From: Crocinitomicaceae bacterium
GTDB lineage: Bacteria > Bacteroidota > Bacteroidia > Flavobacteriales_D > Crocinitomicaceae
Assembly (NCBI GenBank): GCA_023957475.1
Contig: JAMLHA010000006.1
Location: 1 to 64,000, forward strand
DNA length: 64,000 nt
Direction of reading: 5' to 3'
The first letter of the stretch is position 1. Every line of letters begins with the position of its first letter. Below are positions 1-9,059 of the stretch, piece by piece. The notes under the pieces are model-generated. The model did no database searches. It saw only the letters and a program-made list of their open reading frames with translations, and was not told the DNA's origin. The translations under genes were made by a program, and so were the position numbers.

Positions 1-1172
1 GTAGTGGAACTTTGGGTACCGCAACAGCGAGTGTTACAGGAGGTACAGCTCCTTACAATTATAGTTGGAACACAACACCGGTTCAAACTGTCCAAACCGC
101 ATCAAACTTGTCTGCTGGAAACTATACGGTAACCGTTACAGATGATGCGGGATGTATCACAACCGAATCGGTAACTATCAATTCAGCACCAAATGCTCCA
201 ACAGTAACCATAACTTCAACAGATATTGACTGTAGTGGAACTTTGGGTACCGCAACAGCGAGTGTTACAGGAGGTACAGCTCCTTATAATTATAGTTGGA
301 ACACAACACCAGCTCAGACAACACCAACCGCTACAGGTTTAAGTGCAGGTACTTATACTGTAACAGTAACTGATAATGCAGGATGCTCAGCAATTGAGCA
401 GGTAGTAGTAATGAATCCTACGCAATTAACAGTTTCGTTGGATGTGACGGATACCGATTGTGGAGCAAGTAATGGTCAGATTACAGCAAACGTAATGGGA
501 GGAACAGGGACTTATTCATATACTTGGACACCTTCTGTTGGGGCTACTGCGACAGTTTCAAACCTTGATGTAGGCAACTATGATGTGACGGTAACAGATG
601 AAAATGGATGTACCGCTACAGCAACAGGAACAGTTAATACAGCAACAACATTTGTTTTAGATGCCATTCCTGTAAATTCAACTATTGACTTAGGGGGAAG
701 TGTTGGATTGGATATTATTGTAGAAAGTGGCATTACTGTTGGAACGGTTGATTGGAGTCCAGCAGTAGGCTTAAGTTGTACAGATTGTATTAACCCAACA
801 GCAAGCCCAAGTACAACTACCACCTATTATGTTATAGTTACTGATACTAGTGGTTGTATCGCTATGGATTCAGTAGTTGTTAACGTAAAACAACCTTGTG
901 GAGATTTATTTGTGCCAACTATGTTCTCTCCAAATAGTGACAATATGAATGATTTAGAGTGTGTCATGGGGACTTGTGTAATTGCAATTGATTTTACAAT
1001 CTTTGATAGATGGGGAGAAATTGTATTCCATACGAAAGATAGAAATAATTGTTGGGATGGAAATTTTAGAGGAAAACCAGTACAATCAGGGGTGTATGTC
1101 TATAAACTGATTGCTACATTGGAAAATGGTGATGTTGTTAAGGATACTGGAAATATCAACGTAGTAAGATAA
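1..1172 (+). CDS. SprB-like repetitive adhesin, C-terminal part (5' truncated by window)
   Basis: The frame is open from the first bases of the window, so this is the 3' end of a longer gene and the TTG at 12 is not a real start. The product is built of Ig-like SprB-type repeats with Thr/Ser-rich strands and the recurring pattern VTGGTAPYNYSWNT followed by VTDxxGC. One 77-residue unit is nearly identical at DNA level at about 1-80 and 232-311, so the gene evolves by tandem duplication. The last 90 residues, from about 900 onward (FDRWGEIVFHTK, then GVYVYKL), match the gliding-motility-associated C-terminal (T9SS type B) sorting domain. It is expected at the cell surface after type IX secretion. 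A PorP/SprF gene follows 5 bp downstream, the usual arrangement for such adhesins. Family confident, exact ligand unknown. Confidence 0.85.
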   Translation, partial: SGTLGTATASVTGGTAPYNYSWNTTPVQTVQTASNLSAGNYTVTVTDDAGCITTESVTINSAPNAPTVTITSTDIDCSGTLGTATASVTGGTAPYNYSWNTTPAQTTPTATGLSAGTYTVTVTDNAGCSAIEQVVVMNPTQLTVSLDVTDTDCGASNGQITANVMGGTGTYSYTWTPSVGATATVSNLDVGNYDVTVTDENGCTATATGTVNTATTFVLDAIPVNSTIDLGGSVGLDIIVESGITVGTVDWSPAVGLSCTDCINPTASPSTTTTYYVIVTDTSGCIAMDSVVVNVKQPCGDLFVPTMFSPNSDNMNDLECVMGTCVIAIDFTIFDRWGEIVFHTKDRNNCWDGNFRGKPVQSGVYVYKLIATLENGDVVKDTGNINVVR

Positions 1173-1177
1173 GTTGA

Positions 1178-2233
1178 ATGATAAACAAAAGAGTTATGAG
1201 AAGAATTTTACTAGGAGCTTTATTGTTGACATCGTTGGTAACGAGCGCACAAGATATACACTTTTCGCAAATGTCCTATTCTCCGTTAACTTTAAATCCG
1301 GGTTTAGCAGGAGCAAATTATGATTTAACAACAACTTTGAGTTTTAGAAGTCAATGGAATAGTGTTGCTGAACCATTTCAAACAGTTGCCTTTTCTGTAG
1401 ATTCTAGATTGAATGCAAAAAAGAAACGAAATAAAAAAGCACATTTTGCTGCAGGTATTAATTTCTTTAATGATAGAGCTGGTGAAGCAAAAGTTATTAC
1501 TAATAATGCAAACCTGCATTTGTCAACGCATATTATTTTGGATTATGGTCATACCTTGGGATTAGGTCTTTATGGTGGTTGGTTACAACGTACATTGAAC
1601 CCAAATGGAGGTAGATGGGCAAATCAGTATGATGGTATGCAGTACAATGAGCAATTTTCAAGTGGCGAAACTTTCAACACCTTATCATTTAGCAATTTTG
1701 ATACTGGTGCTGGTTTGGTTTATACATTTTACAATGGAAGAGAATCACGTATAGCAGCTAATGATTCAAAGATGATAAATATTGGATTTGCAGCTTATCA
1801 CTTGAATAGACCAGGTTATTCGTTTGTTGATAAGAAGCAAGAGCGATTGTATATGCGATTTTCTGCTTTTGCAAATGCCTCTTTTGGAATAAGAAATACA
1901 CATGTATTAGTAGAACCTGGCGTTTATTTTCACAACCAAGGAAATGCTAGAGAATTATTTTTTGGTATGTATTGGAAATACATTCTTAAGGGAGAATCAC
2001 ACATAACCAACTTCGTACAGCAAACAATGGTTGGGGTAGGTTTGTTTTGCAGGAATCAAGATGCTTTAGTAATTAAGGCAATGTTTGAATGGAACGGAAT
2101 AGGTATTGGTTTTGCTTATGACTTTAATTTATTTAATTCAATGGTCAAGATGTCAAAATCGAGAGGAGGAATAGAGGTTGCATTGAGATGGGTTGTTCCT
2201 GACTTATACAAATCATCATCAAGAATTAAGTAA
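1178..2233 (+). CDS. PorP/SprF family type IX secretion system membrane protein
   Basis: 351 residues with a signal peptide ending near TSAQD, then the family-defining start QDIHFSQMSYSPLTLNPGLA and an outer-membrane beta-barrel pattern of alternating aromatic strands. PorP/SprF proteins are partners of T9SS type B substrates and are needed to deliver or anchor the large adhesin encoded just upstream. The ATG at 1178 lies 5 bp after the adhesin stop; an internal ATG at 1196 is also possible and would leave a shorter signal peptide. The pair very likely forms one operon. The family call is firm; which substrate it serves is inferred from adjacency. Confidence 0.88.
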   Translation: MINKRVMRRILLGALLLTSLVTSAQDIHFSQMSYSPLTLNPGLAGANYDLTTTLSFRSQWNSVAEPFQTVAFSVDSRLNAKKKRNKKAHFAAGINFFNDRAGEAKVITNNANLHLSTHIILDYGHTLGLGLYGGWLQRTLNPNGGRWANQYDGMQYNEQFSSGETFNTLSFSNFDTGAGLVYTFYNGRESRIAANDSKMINIGFAAYHLNRPGYSFVDKKQERLYMRFSAFANASFGIRNTHVLVEPGVYFHNQGNARELFFGMYWKYILKGESHITNFVQQTMVGVGLFCRNQDALVIKAMFEWNGIGIGFAYDFNLFNSMVKMSKSRGGIEVALRWVVPDLYKSSSRIK

Positions 2234-2246
2234 AAAGTATTTAAAA

Positions 2247-2696
2247 ATGATTTTCGTATTAAATACAGTAATTTTGTTTTTAACACTTATTTCTCCTTTT
2301 GTGGAAGTGTATGCCGTGAAATTTGTGAAAAATGGTGAGTTGGCAAAACATGCAAAAATTCAAAAGACACTCTTTTTGGTTTGCATGACGGCTTTGGTGG
2401 TGCTTGAAATGCAAATTCGTGTTGCAGGTGGATCTGGAAGTATTGTAAAACACAGTGAATATTATGGAACACCGATTTTTAAAGGTATTTTGATTGCACA
2501 CATCATTGGTGCTGTTTTAACATACCTTATTTGGGCAATACTTGTATTAATAAGTAGCTTTAAATTTCGAAAAAAGCACCGTTTTGAGGGCAATTTCGGA
2601 AAAACACATAAAAAGTTGGGTATGATTACAATTATTGGATTGTTTTACACTGCTATTACTGCTTTAATTGTTTACTTATTGACATTCATACTATAA
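2247..2696 (+). CDS. DUF420-like small integral membrane protein
   Basis: 149 residues with four predicted transmembrane segments (roughly residues 2-22, 36-55, 70-98 and 118-145). The second half has a His in the third helix (LIAHIIGAV) and a HKKLGMITIIGLFYTA stretch before the last helix, which resembles DUF420/YozB proteins; the Bacillus member (CtaM) acts in cytochrome oxidase maturation. No respiratory gene is nearby, so the role is open. I chose the ATG at 2247 because the longer frame from 2193 would overlap the PorP gene by 41 bp and put a hydrophilic tail before the first helix. Confidence 0.5.
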   Translation: MIFVLNTVILFLTLISPFVEVYAVKFVKNGELAKHAKIQKTLFLVCMTALVVLEMQIRVAGGSGSIVKHSEYYGTPIFKGILIAHIIGAVLTYLIWAILVLISSFKFRKKHRFEGNFGKTHKKLGMITIIGLFYTAITALIVYLLTFIL

Positions 2697-2743
2697 TAAC
2701 AGAGATTCTTTGTGAAAACATTTTTTTTTCCAGTTGAACTTCG

Positions 2744-2751
2744 TAAATTTG
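2744..2751 (+). promoter_or_regulatory. Promoter -7 box TAAATTTG for ahcY
   Basis: Exact match to the Bacteroidota sigma-A -7 consensus TAnnTTTG, 30 bp before the ahcY ATG. I do not see a convincing TTTG element at the -33 distance. Confidence 0.5.
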
Positions 2752-2781
2752 CATTCTTAAAAATTGAAATAATACACTAAA

Positions 2782-4095
2782 ATGAGTAATACAACAGAAA
2801 AATTGGCTTACAAAGTAAAAGATATCAGTTTAGCCGACTGGGGAAGAAAAGAAATTAAATTAGCAGAAGCTGAAATGCCTGGATTAATGTCGCTTAGAGC
2901 TGAGTATGGCGCTTCTAAACCATTAGCTGGGGCACGTATCGCTGGATGTTTACACATGACTATCCAAACTGCTGTGTTAATTGAAACATTGGTTGAACTT
3001 GGTGCTGAAGTTACTTGGTCATCTTGTAATATTTTCTCTACTCAAGACCATGCTGCAGCAGCGATTGCAGCTGCAGGAATTCCTGTTTACGCTTGGAAAG
3101 GTATGAACGAACAAGAATTTGATTGGTGTATTGAACAAACATTGTTTGCTTTTGAAGGAGGAAAACCTTTAAATATGATTTTGGACGATGGTGGTGATTT
3201 AACAAATATGGTTTTTGACCGTTTCCCAGAATTAACTAAAGATATTAAAGGTCTTTCTGAAGAAACAACAACTGGCGTACATCGTTTATACGAACGTGTG
3301 AAAAACGGAACATTGGTGATGCCTGCAATCAATGTAAACGATTCTGTTACAAAATCTAAATTTGACAACAAATACGGTTGTAAAGAATCTTTGGTTGACT
3401 CTATTCGTCGTGCTACTGACGTAATGATGGCTGGTAAAGTGGCTGTGGTTTGTGGTTACGGTGACGTTGGTAAAGGTTCTGCTGCTTCATTAAGAGGTGC
3501 TGGAGCACGTGTTATCGTTACTGAAATTGACCCAATTTGTGCACTTCAAGCTGCCATGGATGGCTTTGAAGTAAAACAATTGGATTCTGTGGTTCACAAT
3601 GTTGATATCGTTGTTACAACAACTGGTAATAAAGACATCGTTGTTGGTCGCCATTTTGAAAAAATGAAAGATAAAACTATCGTTTGTAATATTGGTCACT
3701 TCGATAACGAAATCGATATGGCTTGGTTGAATAAAAACTATGGTTCAACAAAATACGAAGTAAAACCACAAGTGGATATTTACAACGTAAAAGGAAATGA
3801 AATCATTATTTTGGCTGAAGGCCGTTTGGTTAACTTAGGTTGCGCTACTGGTCACCCATCATTTGTAATGTCAAATTCATTCACCAACCAAACATTGGCT
3901 CAAATTGAGTTGTGGACAAACTCAAATAAATACGAAAATTTGGTGTATATGTTGCCTAAACATTTGGATGAAAAAGTTGCTCGTTTACACTTAGCAAAAA
4001 TTGGTGTTGAATTGGAAACTTTGACAGATGAACAAGCAAAATATATTGATGTTCCTGTTGCAGGACCATACAAATCAGAACATTACAGATATTAA
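2782..4095 (+). CDS. ahcY: Adenosylhomocysteinase (S-adenosyl-L-homocysteine hydrolase)
   Basis: 437 residues, normal family length. It hydrolyses S-adenosylhomocysteine to adenosine and homocysteine in the cytoplasm, keeping the methyl cycle running. Visible hallmarks are the N-terminal substrate region [16 protein letters not shown], the [14 protein letters not shown] segment, the Rossmann NAD-binding loop [13 protein letters not shown] at about residues 220-232, the GHFDNEID stretch, and the terminal tail ending KSEHYRY, whose Lys and Tyr reach into the partner subunit's NAD site. It stands alone, with its own promoter box and a strong terminator 55 bp downstream. Confidence 0.98.
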   Translation: MSNTTEKLAYKVKDISLADWGRKEIKLAEAEMPGLMSLRAEYGASKPLAGARIAGCLHMTIQTAVLIETLVELGAEVTWSSCNIFSTQDHAAAAIAAAGIPVYAWKGMNEQEFDWCIEQTLFAFEGGKPLNMILDDGGDLTNMVFDRFPELTKDIKGLSEETTTGVHRLYERVKNGTLVMPAINVNDSVTKSKFDNKYGCKESLVDSIRRATDVMMAGKVAVVCGYGDVGKGSAASLRGAGARVIVTEIDPICALQAAMDGFEVKQLDSVVHNVDIVVTTTGNKDIVVGRHFEKMKDKTIVCNIGHFDNEIDMAWLNKNYGSTKYEVKPQVDIYNVKGNEIIILAEGRLVNLGCATGHPSFVMSNSFTNQTLAQIELWTNSNKYENLVYMLPKHLDEKVARLHLAKIGVELETLTDEQAKYIDVPVAGPYKSEHYRY

Positions 4096-4149
4096 AAACA
4101 ATTTGAAAATCGCCAACGGTTTTCGAACGGTTTTGAATAACTAAAATAT

Positions 4150-4189
4150 AAAAGAGGGTGTCCAAATATGTAGGATGCCCTCTTTTTTA
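4150..4189 (+). terminator. Rho-independent terminator after ahcY
   Basis: The arms AAGAGGGTGTCC and GGATGCCCTCTT (with G-U pairs) enclose a short loop and are followed by a run of T. Confidence 0.85.
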
Positions 4190-4219
4190 ATCACTAATTA
4201 GTCAAATTACAATTATCAT

Positions 4220-4227
4220 TATCTTTG
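4220..4227 (+). promoter_or_regulatory. Promoter -7 box TATCTTTG for ileS
   Basis: Exact TAnnTTTG match 31 bp before the ileS ATG and just after the ahcY terminator, so ileS is probably transcribed separately. No clear -33 element. Confidence 0.5.
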
Positions 4228-4258
4228 TAGTCTGATTTATTCCAAGAATTAATAACAA

Positions 4259-7200
4259 ATGAACACAAAATATCAAGAATATAAAGGATTGAATTTGCCA
4301 GAAGTGGCAACAGAAGTGATGAAAAAATGGGATGCAGAACATGTTTTTCAAAAATCCATTACTTCTCGTGAAGGAAAAGCACCGTATGTTTTCTTTGAAG
4401 GACCACCTTCGGCAAACGGACTTCCAGGTATTCACCACGTGATGGCGCGTTCAATCAAAGATATTTTTTGTCGTTTTCAAACCCTAAAAGGAAAACAAGT
4501 AAAACGTAAAGCGGGTTGGGATACTCACGGTTTACCTGTTGAATTGGGGGTAGAAAAAGAATTGGGAATAACAAAAGAAGATATTGGTAAGAAAATATCT
4601 GTGGATGACTACAACAAAGCTTGTAAACAAGCTGTTATGCGCTACACGGATATATGGAATAATCTAACCAAACAAATGGGGTATTGGGTGGATATGGACA
4701 ATCCTTACATCACCTATGAACCAAAATATATGGAATCTGTTTGGTGGTTATTGGGGCAATTGTATAACAAAAATTTGTTGTACAAAGGCTATACCATTCA
4801 GCCATATTCACCAAAAGCAGGAACAGGATTGTCCTCTCACGAAATAAATCAACCAGGATGTTATAGAGATGTAACCGACACAACAATTGTTGCTCAATTT
4901 AAAGCGATAGAGGGGCAAAAATTACCGTTTGATATAGGGGTGACAAATACCTACTTCCTTGCTTGGACAACCACTCCTTGGACATTGCCTTCAAACACAG
5001 CTTTGACTGTAGGTCCAAAAATTGAATACGTATTGGTAAAAACCTACAATCAATATACTTTTCGCGAAATTCATGTGATTCTTGCGAAAAAACTAGTTAA
5101 TTTTCAATTTTCTGGAAAATATTTTGCTGTAGAAAATGTAGCTGAATTGACTTCGTTTTCAAAAGAGGATAAAAAAATTCCATACTTTGTAATGGGTGAA
5201 TGTTTGGGTGCCGATTTAGTGGGACTTAAATACGAACAATTGTTACCGTATGCACTGCCTTATGAAAATGCCGATAAAGCATTTCAAGTAATACCAGGTG
5301 ATTTCGTAACAACAGAAGATGGTACGGGAATTGTACATACTGCGCCTACATTTGGTGCTGATGATGCCAAAGTAGCTGCCGATGCTGGTGTGCCAGGCAT
5401 GTTGGTAGTAGATGAAAACGGCAAAGCTGTTCCGTTGGTTGATTTGCAAGGGAAATTTCGACCAGAAATGGGTGAATTTGCTGGAATGTATGTCAAAAAT
5501 GAATACTACAACGACAGTGAAGTCCCAGAAAAATCAGTTGATGTACAAATTGCCATCAAGCTGAAAGAAGAAAACAAGGCGTTTAAAGTTGAAAAGCACG
5601 TTCACAGTTACCCACATTGTTGGCGTACTGACAAACCGATATTGTATTACCCATTGGATTCTTGGTTTATTCGTGTTACAGACGTAAAAAACCGCATGAT
5701 TCAATTGAATAATACGATAAATTGGAAACCTGAATCTACTGGTTCTGGTCGTTTTGGAAAATGGTTGGAAAATGCCAATGATTGGAACCTATCACGTTCA
5801 CGTTATTGGGGTATTCCAATTCCAATTTGGAGAACTGAAGATGGAGCAGAGGAAATTTGTATTTCTTCCATCGAACAGTTGAAAAATGAATGTGATAAAG
5901 CAGTTCAAGCAGGCGTTATGAATAACAATCCATTGACTGGTTTTGAAATAGGAAATATGACAGATAGCAATTATGCCAAAGTAGATTTGCATAAAAACTA
6001 TGTGGATGAAATTACATTGGTGAGTCCATCAGGAAAACCAATGAAACGTGAATCTGATCTTATTGACGTTTGGTTTGATTCTGGCTCGATGCCGTATGCT
6101 CAATGGCACTATCCGTTTGAAAACAAAGAGTTGATTGACAACCAATTGAGTTATCCTGCAGATTTTATTGCTGAAGGTGTGGATCAAACGCGTGGATGGT
6201 TTTATACGCTTCATGCAATTGCTACAATGGTGTTTGATTCTGTAGCGTACAAAAACGTTGTTTCAAATGGTTTGGTACTGGATAAAAATGGACAAAAAAT
6301 GTCAAAACGACTTGGAAATGCAGTGGACCCATTTTCAACGTTAGAAAAATACGGTCCCGATGCTACTCGTTGGTACATGATTACCAATGCGCAACCATGG
6401 GATAATTTAAAATTTGATGTGGATGGTATTGCTGAAGTGCAACGCAAATTCTTTGGAACGCTTTACAACACCTATTCATTCTTTGCATTGTATGCCAATA
6501 TTGATGGTTTTAATTACAGTGAAGCTGAAGTTGCATTGGAAAAACGCCCAGAGATAGACCGTTGGATAGTATCAAAATTAAACACATTGATTGCTCAAGT
6601 GGATGAAGCGTATTCAACCTATGAACCAACTCGTGCTGGTCGTTTGATACAAGATTTTGTTGGTGATCAACTATCTAATTGGTATGTACGTTTGTGTCGT
6701 CGTCGTTTTTGGAAATCAGATGATGAACAAGATAAAATATCGGCCTATCAAACACTTTATACCTGTTTAGAAACGGTAGCTGTTTTAGGGTCGCCAATTG
6801 CACCATTCTTCATGGATCAATTGTTTAGTGATTTGAATAAAGTAACTGGTAAACATCAAGTAATATCTGTACATCTTGCTGACTTCCCACAAGTTGATAA
6901 AACAGTAATCAACGAACGTTTAGAAACACAAATGGAAATTGCACAACGTATTTCGTCATTGGTATTAGGAATCCGTAAAAAAGAACGTTTGAAAGTGCGT
7001 CAACCGCTTCAAAAAATAATGGTTCCGGTTCTTAATAAAACTTTTGCAACAGACTTGGCACACGTTTCCGATTTGATTCTTTCAGAAGTGAATGTAAAAG
7101 AATTGGAATTGATAGAGGAAAACAACGGCATGTTTGTGAAACAAATTAAGCCCAATTTCAAAACAATTGGTCCGAAATATGGTAAACAAATGAAGTCCAT

Positions 7201-7660
7201 TGCTGCATTGGTGGCACAATTTAACCAAAATGATATTTCAACGGTTGAGGCAAACAAAGGTTGGAAAGGCTTGGTGGATGGTGTTGATATACAGTTGGAC
7301 ATGACTGATTTTGAAATTGTGGCGCAAGACATTCCAGGATGGTTGGTTAGTTCCGAAGGAGACATTACTGTTGCCCTAGACAGCACCATCACAGAGGTTT
7401 TAAAACAAGAAGGAATTGCACGTGAATTTGTAAATCGTATTCAAAATTTACGAAAAGATGCTGGTTTTGATGTTACTGATAAAATTACGATATCGGTTGA
7501 ATCAACAAGTGAAATCATTGATGCAATAACTACAAACAAAGCATATATCTGCAACGAAGTATTGGCAAATGACATTCGTTTTGAAAACGTCAATGGAAAC
7601 GCAATTAGTGTAGATATTGAGCAAGAAGGTGATGCTAAAATTGTAATTGCTAAAAATTAA
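4259..7660 (+). CDS. ileS: Isoleucyl-tRNA synthetase, long (eukaryote-like, IleS2-type) form
   Basis: 1133 residues, class I synthetase that charges tRNA-Ile. The ATP-site HIGH element appears in the variant form GLPGIHHV at about residues 53-60, followed by KAGWDTHGLPVELGVEKELG. The editing (CP1) domain lies in the middle (LAWTTTPWTLPSN near 240, and a GTGIVHTAPTFGADD stretch near 357). DVWFDSGS is near 603 and the second ATP motif is KMSKR at about 680-684. The C-terminal third carries the anticodon-binding domain and an extra DUF5915-like tail (VKELELIEENNG onward) typical of long enzymes. Long forms are commonly less sensitive to mupirocin; that is family knowledge, not seen here. Confidence 0.97.
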   Translation: MNTKYQEYKGLNLPEVATEVMKKWDAEHVFQKSITSREGKAPYVFFEGPPSANGLPGIHHVMARSIKDIFCRFQTLKGKQVKRKAGWDTHGLPVELGVEKELGITKEDIGKKISVDDYNKACKQAVMRYTDIWNNLTKQMGYWVDMDNPYITYEPKYMESVWWLLGQLYNKNLLYKGYTIQPYSPKAGTGLSSHEINQPGCYRDVTDTTIVAQFKAIEGQKLPFDIGVTNTYFLAWTTTPWTLPSNTALTVGPKIEYVLVKTYNQYTFREIHVILAKKLVNFQFSGKYFAVENVAELTSFSKEDKKIPYFVMGECLGADLVGLKYEQLLPYALPYENADKAFQVIPGDFVTTEDGTGIVHTAPTFGADDAKVAADAGVPGMLVVDENGKAVPLVDLQGKFRPEMGEFAGMYVKNEYYNDSEVPEKSVDVQIAIKLKEENKAFKVEKHVHSYPHCWRTDKPILYYPLDSWFIRVTDVKNRMIQLNNTINWKPESTGSGRFGKWLENANDWNLSRSRYWGIPIPIWRTEDGAEEICISSIEQLKNECDKAVQAGVMNNNPLTGFEIGNMTDSNYAKVDLHKNYVDEITLVSPSGKPMKRESDLIDVWFDSGSMPYAQWHYPFENKELIDNQLSYPADFIAEGVDQTRGWFYTLHAIATMVFDSVAYKNVVSNGLVLDKNGQKMSKRLGNAVDPFSTLEKYGPDATRWYMITNAQPWDNLKFDVDGIAEVQRKFFGTLYNTYSFFALYANIDGFNYSEAEVALEKRPEIDRWIVSKLNTLIAQVDEAYSTYEPTRAGRLIQDFVGDQLSNWYVRLCRRRFWKSDDEQDKISAYQTLYTCLETVAVLGSPIAPFFMDQLFSDLNKVTGKHQVISVHLADFPQVDKTVINERLETQMEIAQRISSLVLGIRKKERLKVRQPLQKIMVPVLNKTFATDLAHVSDLILSEVNVKELELIEENNGMFVKQIKPNFKTIGPKYGKQMKSIAALVAQFNQNDISTVEANKGWKGLVDGVDIQLDMTDFEIVAQDIPGWLVSSEGDITVALDSTITEVLKQEGIAREFVNRIQNLRKDAGFDVTDKITISVESTSEIIDAITTNKAYICNEVLANDIRFENVNGNAISVDIEQEGDAKIVIAKN

Positions 7661-7667
7661 CAACAAT

Positions 7668-7692
7668 GCCCGCTAATAAAGTGGGCTTTTTT
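7668..7692 (+). terminator. Terminator between ileS and rnhA
   Basis: GCCCGCT-AATAA-AGTGGGC followed by six T. The run of T ends two bases before the rnhA ATG, so rnhA has almost no untranslated leader if transcription starts after it; otherwise it depends on read-through or an internal ileS promoter. Confidence 0.8.
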
Positions 7693-7694
7693 AT

Positions 7695-8183
7695 ATGACC
7701 AAGCAAATCGAAATATTCACAGACGGTGCCGCTAAGGGAAATCCTGGAAATGGTGGTTACGGAGCAATCCTTCGATTTGGTGGGAAAGAAAAAGAATTGT
7801 CGCAAGGTTTTCGCAAAACAACCAACAACAGAATGGAGTTGCTGGCTGTCGTTGTAGCTTTGGAAAGTTTGAAGACCAATCAATATCCTGTGGTTGTTTA
7901 TTCCGATTCAAAATATGTGGTAGATGCCGTTACCCAAAACTGGGTGCTTGGTTGGGTAAAAAAGAATTTTAAAGGCAAGAAAAACAAAGATTTATGGCTG
8001 CGTTATTTGGCTGTTGCTAAAAATTTTCAGATTCAATTTGTTTGGGTGAAAGGGCATAACAATCACCCCGAAAATGAACGTTGCGACCGTTTAGCTGTTG
8101 CAGCAGCAGAAAGCAATCAATTACTTATTGACGAAGAATACGAACGAATAGAACAAGAGGGTGATCAAGAATTATTTGATTGA
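7695..8183 (+). CDS. rnhA: Ribonuclease HI
   Basis: 162 residues. It degrades the RNA strand of RNA-DNA hybrids. All four catalytic carboxylates are visible: Asp10 (FTDGAAKGNPG), Glu48 (NNRMELLA), Asp71 (YSDSKYVVDAV) and Asp131 (NERCDRLA), plus the active-site His121 in WVKGHNNH. A short acidic tail (EEYERIEQEGDQELFD) extends beyond the core fold. The 3' end overlaps the convergent transporter gene by 19 bp. Start choice is secure because the catalytic first strand begins within six residues. Confidence 0.96.
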   Translation: MTKQIEIFTDGAAKGNPGNGGYGAILRFGGKEKELSQGFRKTTNNRMELLAVVVALESLKTNQYPVVVYSDSKYVVDAVTQNWVLGWVKKNFKGKKNKDLWLRYLAVAKNFQIQFVWVKGHNNHPENERCDRLAVAAAESNQLLIDEEYERIEQEGDQELFD

Positions 8184-9043
8184 TTTCTGTTTTGTCTGAA
8201 GATGATCCAACTGAAAAAGACAGCTGTCCAAAAAGAAAACATGGCATAAACAAGAGCAACTTTTCCAAAGTCAGGTTGATGCAAAAGAGAACCTGCAACT
8301 AAAAAAGCAATCGTTGTATTGTGAACAGCAGATTCTGTTGAGATAGTAATTTTATTTTTTACTCCTAATTTAAAAACAACAGCAATCAAATAACCAACAA
8401 GTAAACAAACAATATTGAGTAAGATGGCATAAGGTATAATATCTTTTACTTCTTGTTTAGAAATACCGGTTTCCGATTCTGTTCCAATAAACTTTAGTAA
8501 GAAAACGATACCAAGCAAAACAATCGAAACTGGTTTCGTAAATTTTTCAAGCAATAGAGCCACTTTTTCTTTTGTTTGCCGAATGATAATACCAATTGAC
8601 ACCGGAAGTAACGTAACAATAAAAATCTCCCTCATAGTGGCAAAAAATGGCAAATGAAATTCGTTTGCTTTACCATAAAAAATCGTGAGCGCCAAATTGA
8701 CAATGATAGGAATAGAAAAAATAGTCAGTATTGAATTAATGGATGTCAACACGATAGATAAAGCAACATTTCCATTGAATAAATAGGTGATAAATCCTGC
8801 GGTAGTTCCACCCGGACTGGCAATTAATAAAATCAATCCTATCTGTATGTACAATGGTAAATCAAAGTTAAAACAAATTGTAAAGGCAATGATGGGTAAT
8901 AAAACCATTTGAGATGTTAGAGAGACAAGAAGTGCTTTTGGTTTTAAAAACACTTCTTGAATAGCTCTAAGAGTGAGTGACATACCTATTCCAAACATAA
9001 TTAGAACAAGCACAAATGAAATCAATAAATCAATTGTTATCAT
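8165..9043 (-). CDS. Bile acid:sodium symporter (BASS)-like transporter
   Basis: 292 residues, about nine hydrophobic segments in the inner membrane. The early FGIGMSLTL motif and the IASPGGTTAGFITYLF unwound-helix motif near residues 79-94, followed by STESAVHNTTIAFLVAG near 235, match the BASS/SBF fold (sodium-coupled uptake of organic anions). Substrate cannot be told; bile acids are unlikely to be the real cargo in this setting. It lies 16 bp from the convergently oriented end of the TonB receptor gene on the same strand, so the two may be transcribed together, receptor first. Confidence 0.8.
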   Translation of the reverse strand: MITIDLLISFVLVLIMFGIGMSLTLRAIQEVFLKPKALLVSLTSQMVLLPIIAFTICFNFDLPLYIQIGLILLIASPGGTTAGFITYLFNGNVALSIVLTSINSILTIFSIPIIVNLALTIFYGKANEFHLPFFATMREIFIVTLLPVSIGIIIRQTKEKVALLLEKFTKPVSIVLLGIVFLLKFIGTESETGISKQEVKDIIPYAILLNIVCLLVGYLIAVVFKLGVKNKITISTESAVHNTTIAFLVAGSLLHQPDFGKVALVYAMFSFWTAVFFSWIIFRQNRNQSNNS

Positions 9044-9059
9044 TGATTTGTTTTACCGT

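Noticed and set aside
1..400. CRISPR-like repeat pattern
   Set aside because: The 231-bp repeats are coding Ig-like units with no short spacers.
2193..2246. Longer start of the DUF420-like gene
   Set aside because: It overlaps the PorP gene and adds a hydrophilic tail before the first helix; the ATG at 2247 fits better.
4399..4441. IleS lacking a HIGH motif and therefore inactive
   Set aside because: The GIHH variant is a recognised form in this family and all other motifs are present.
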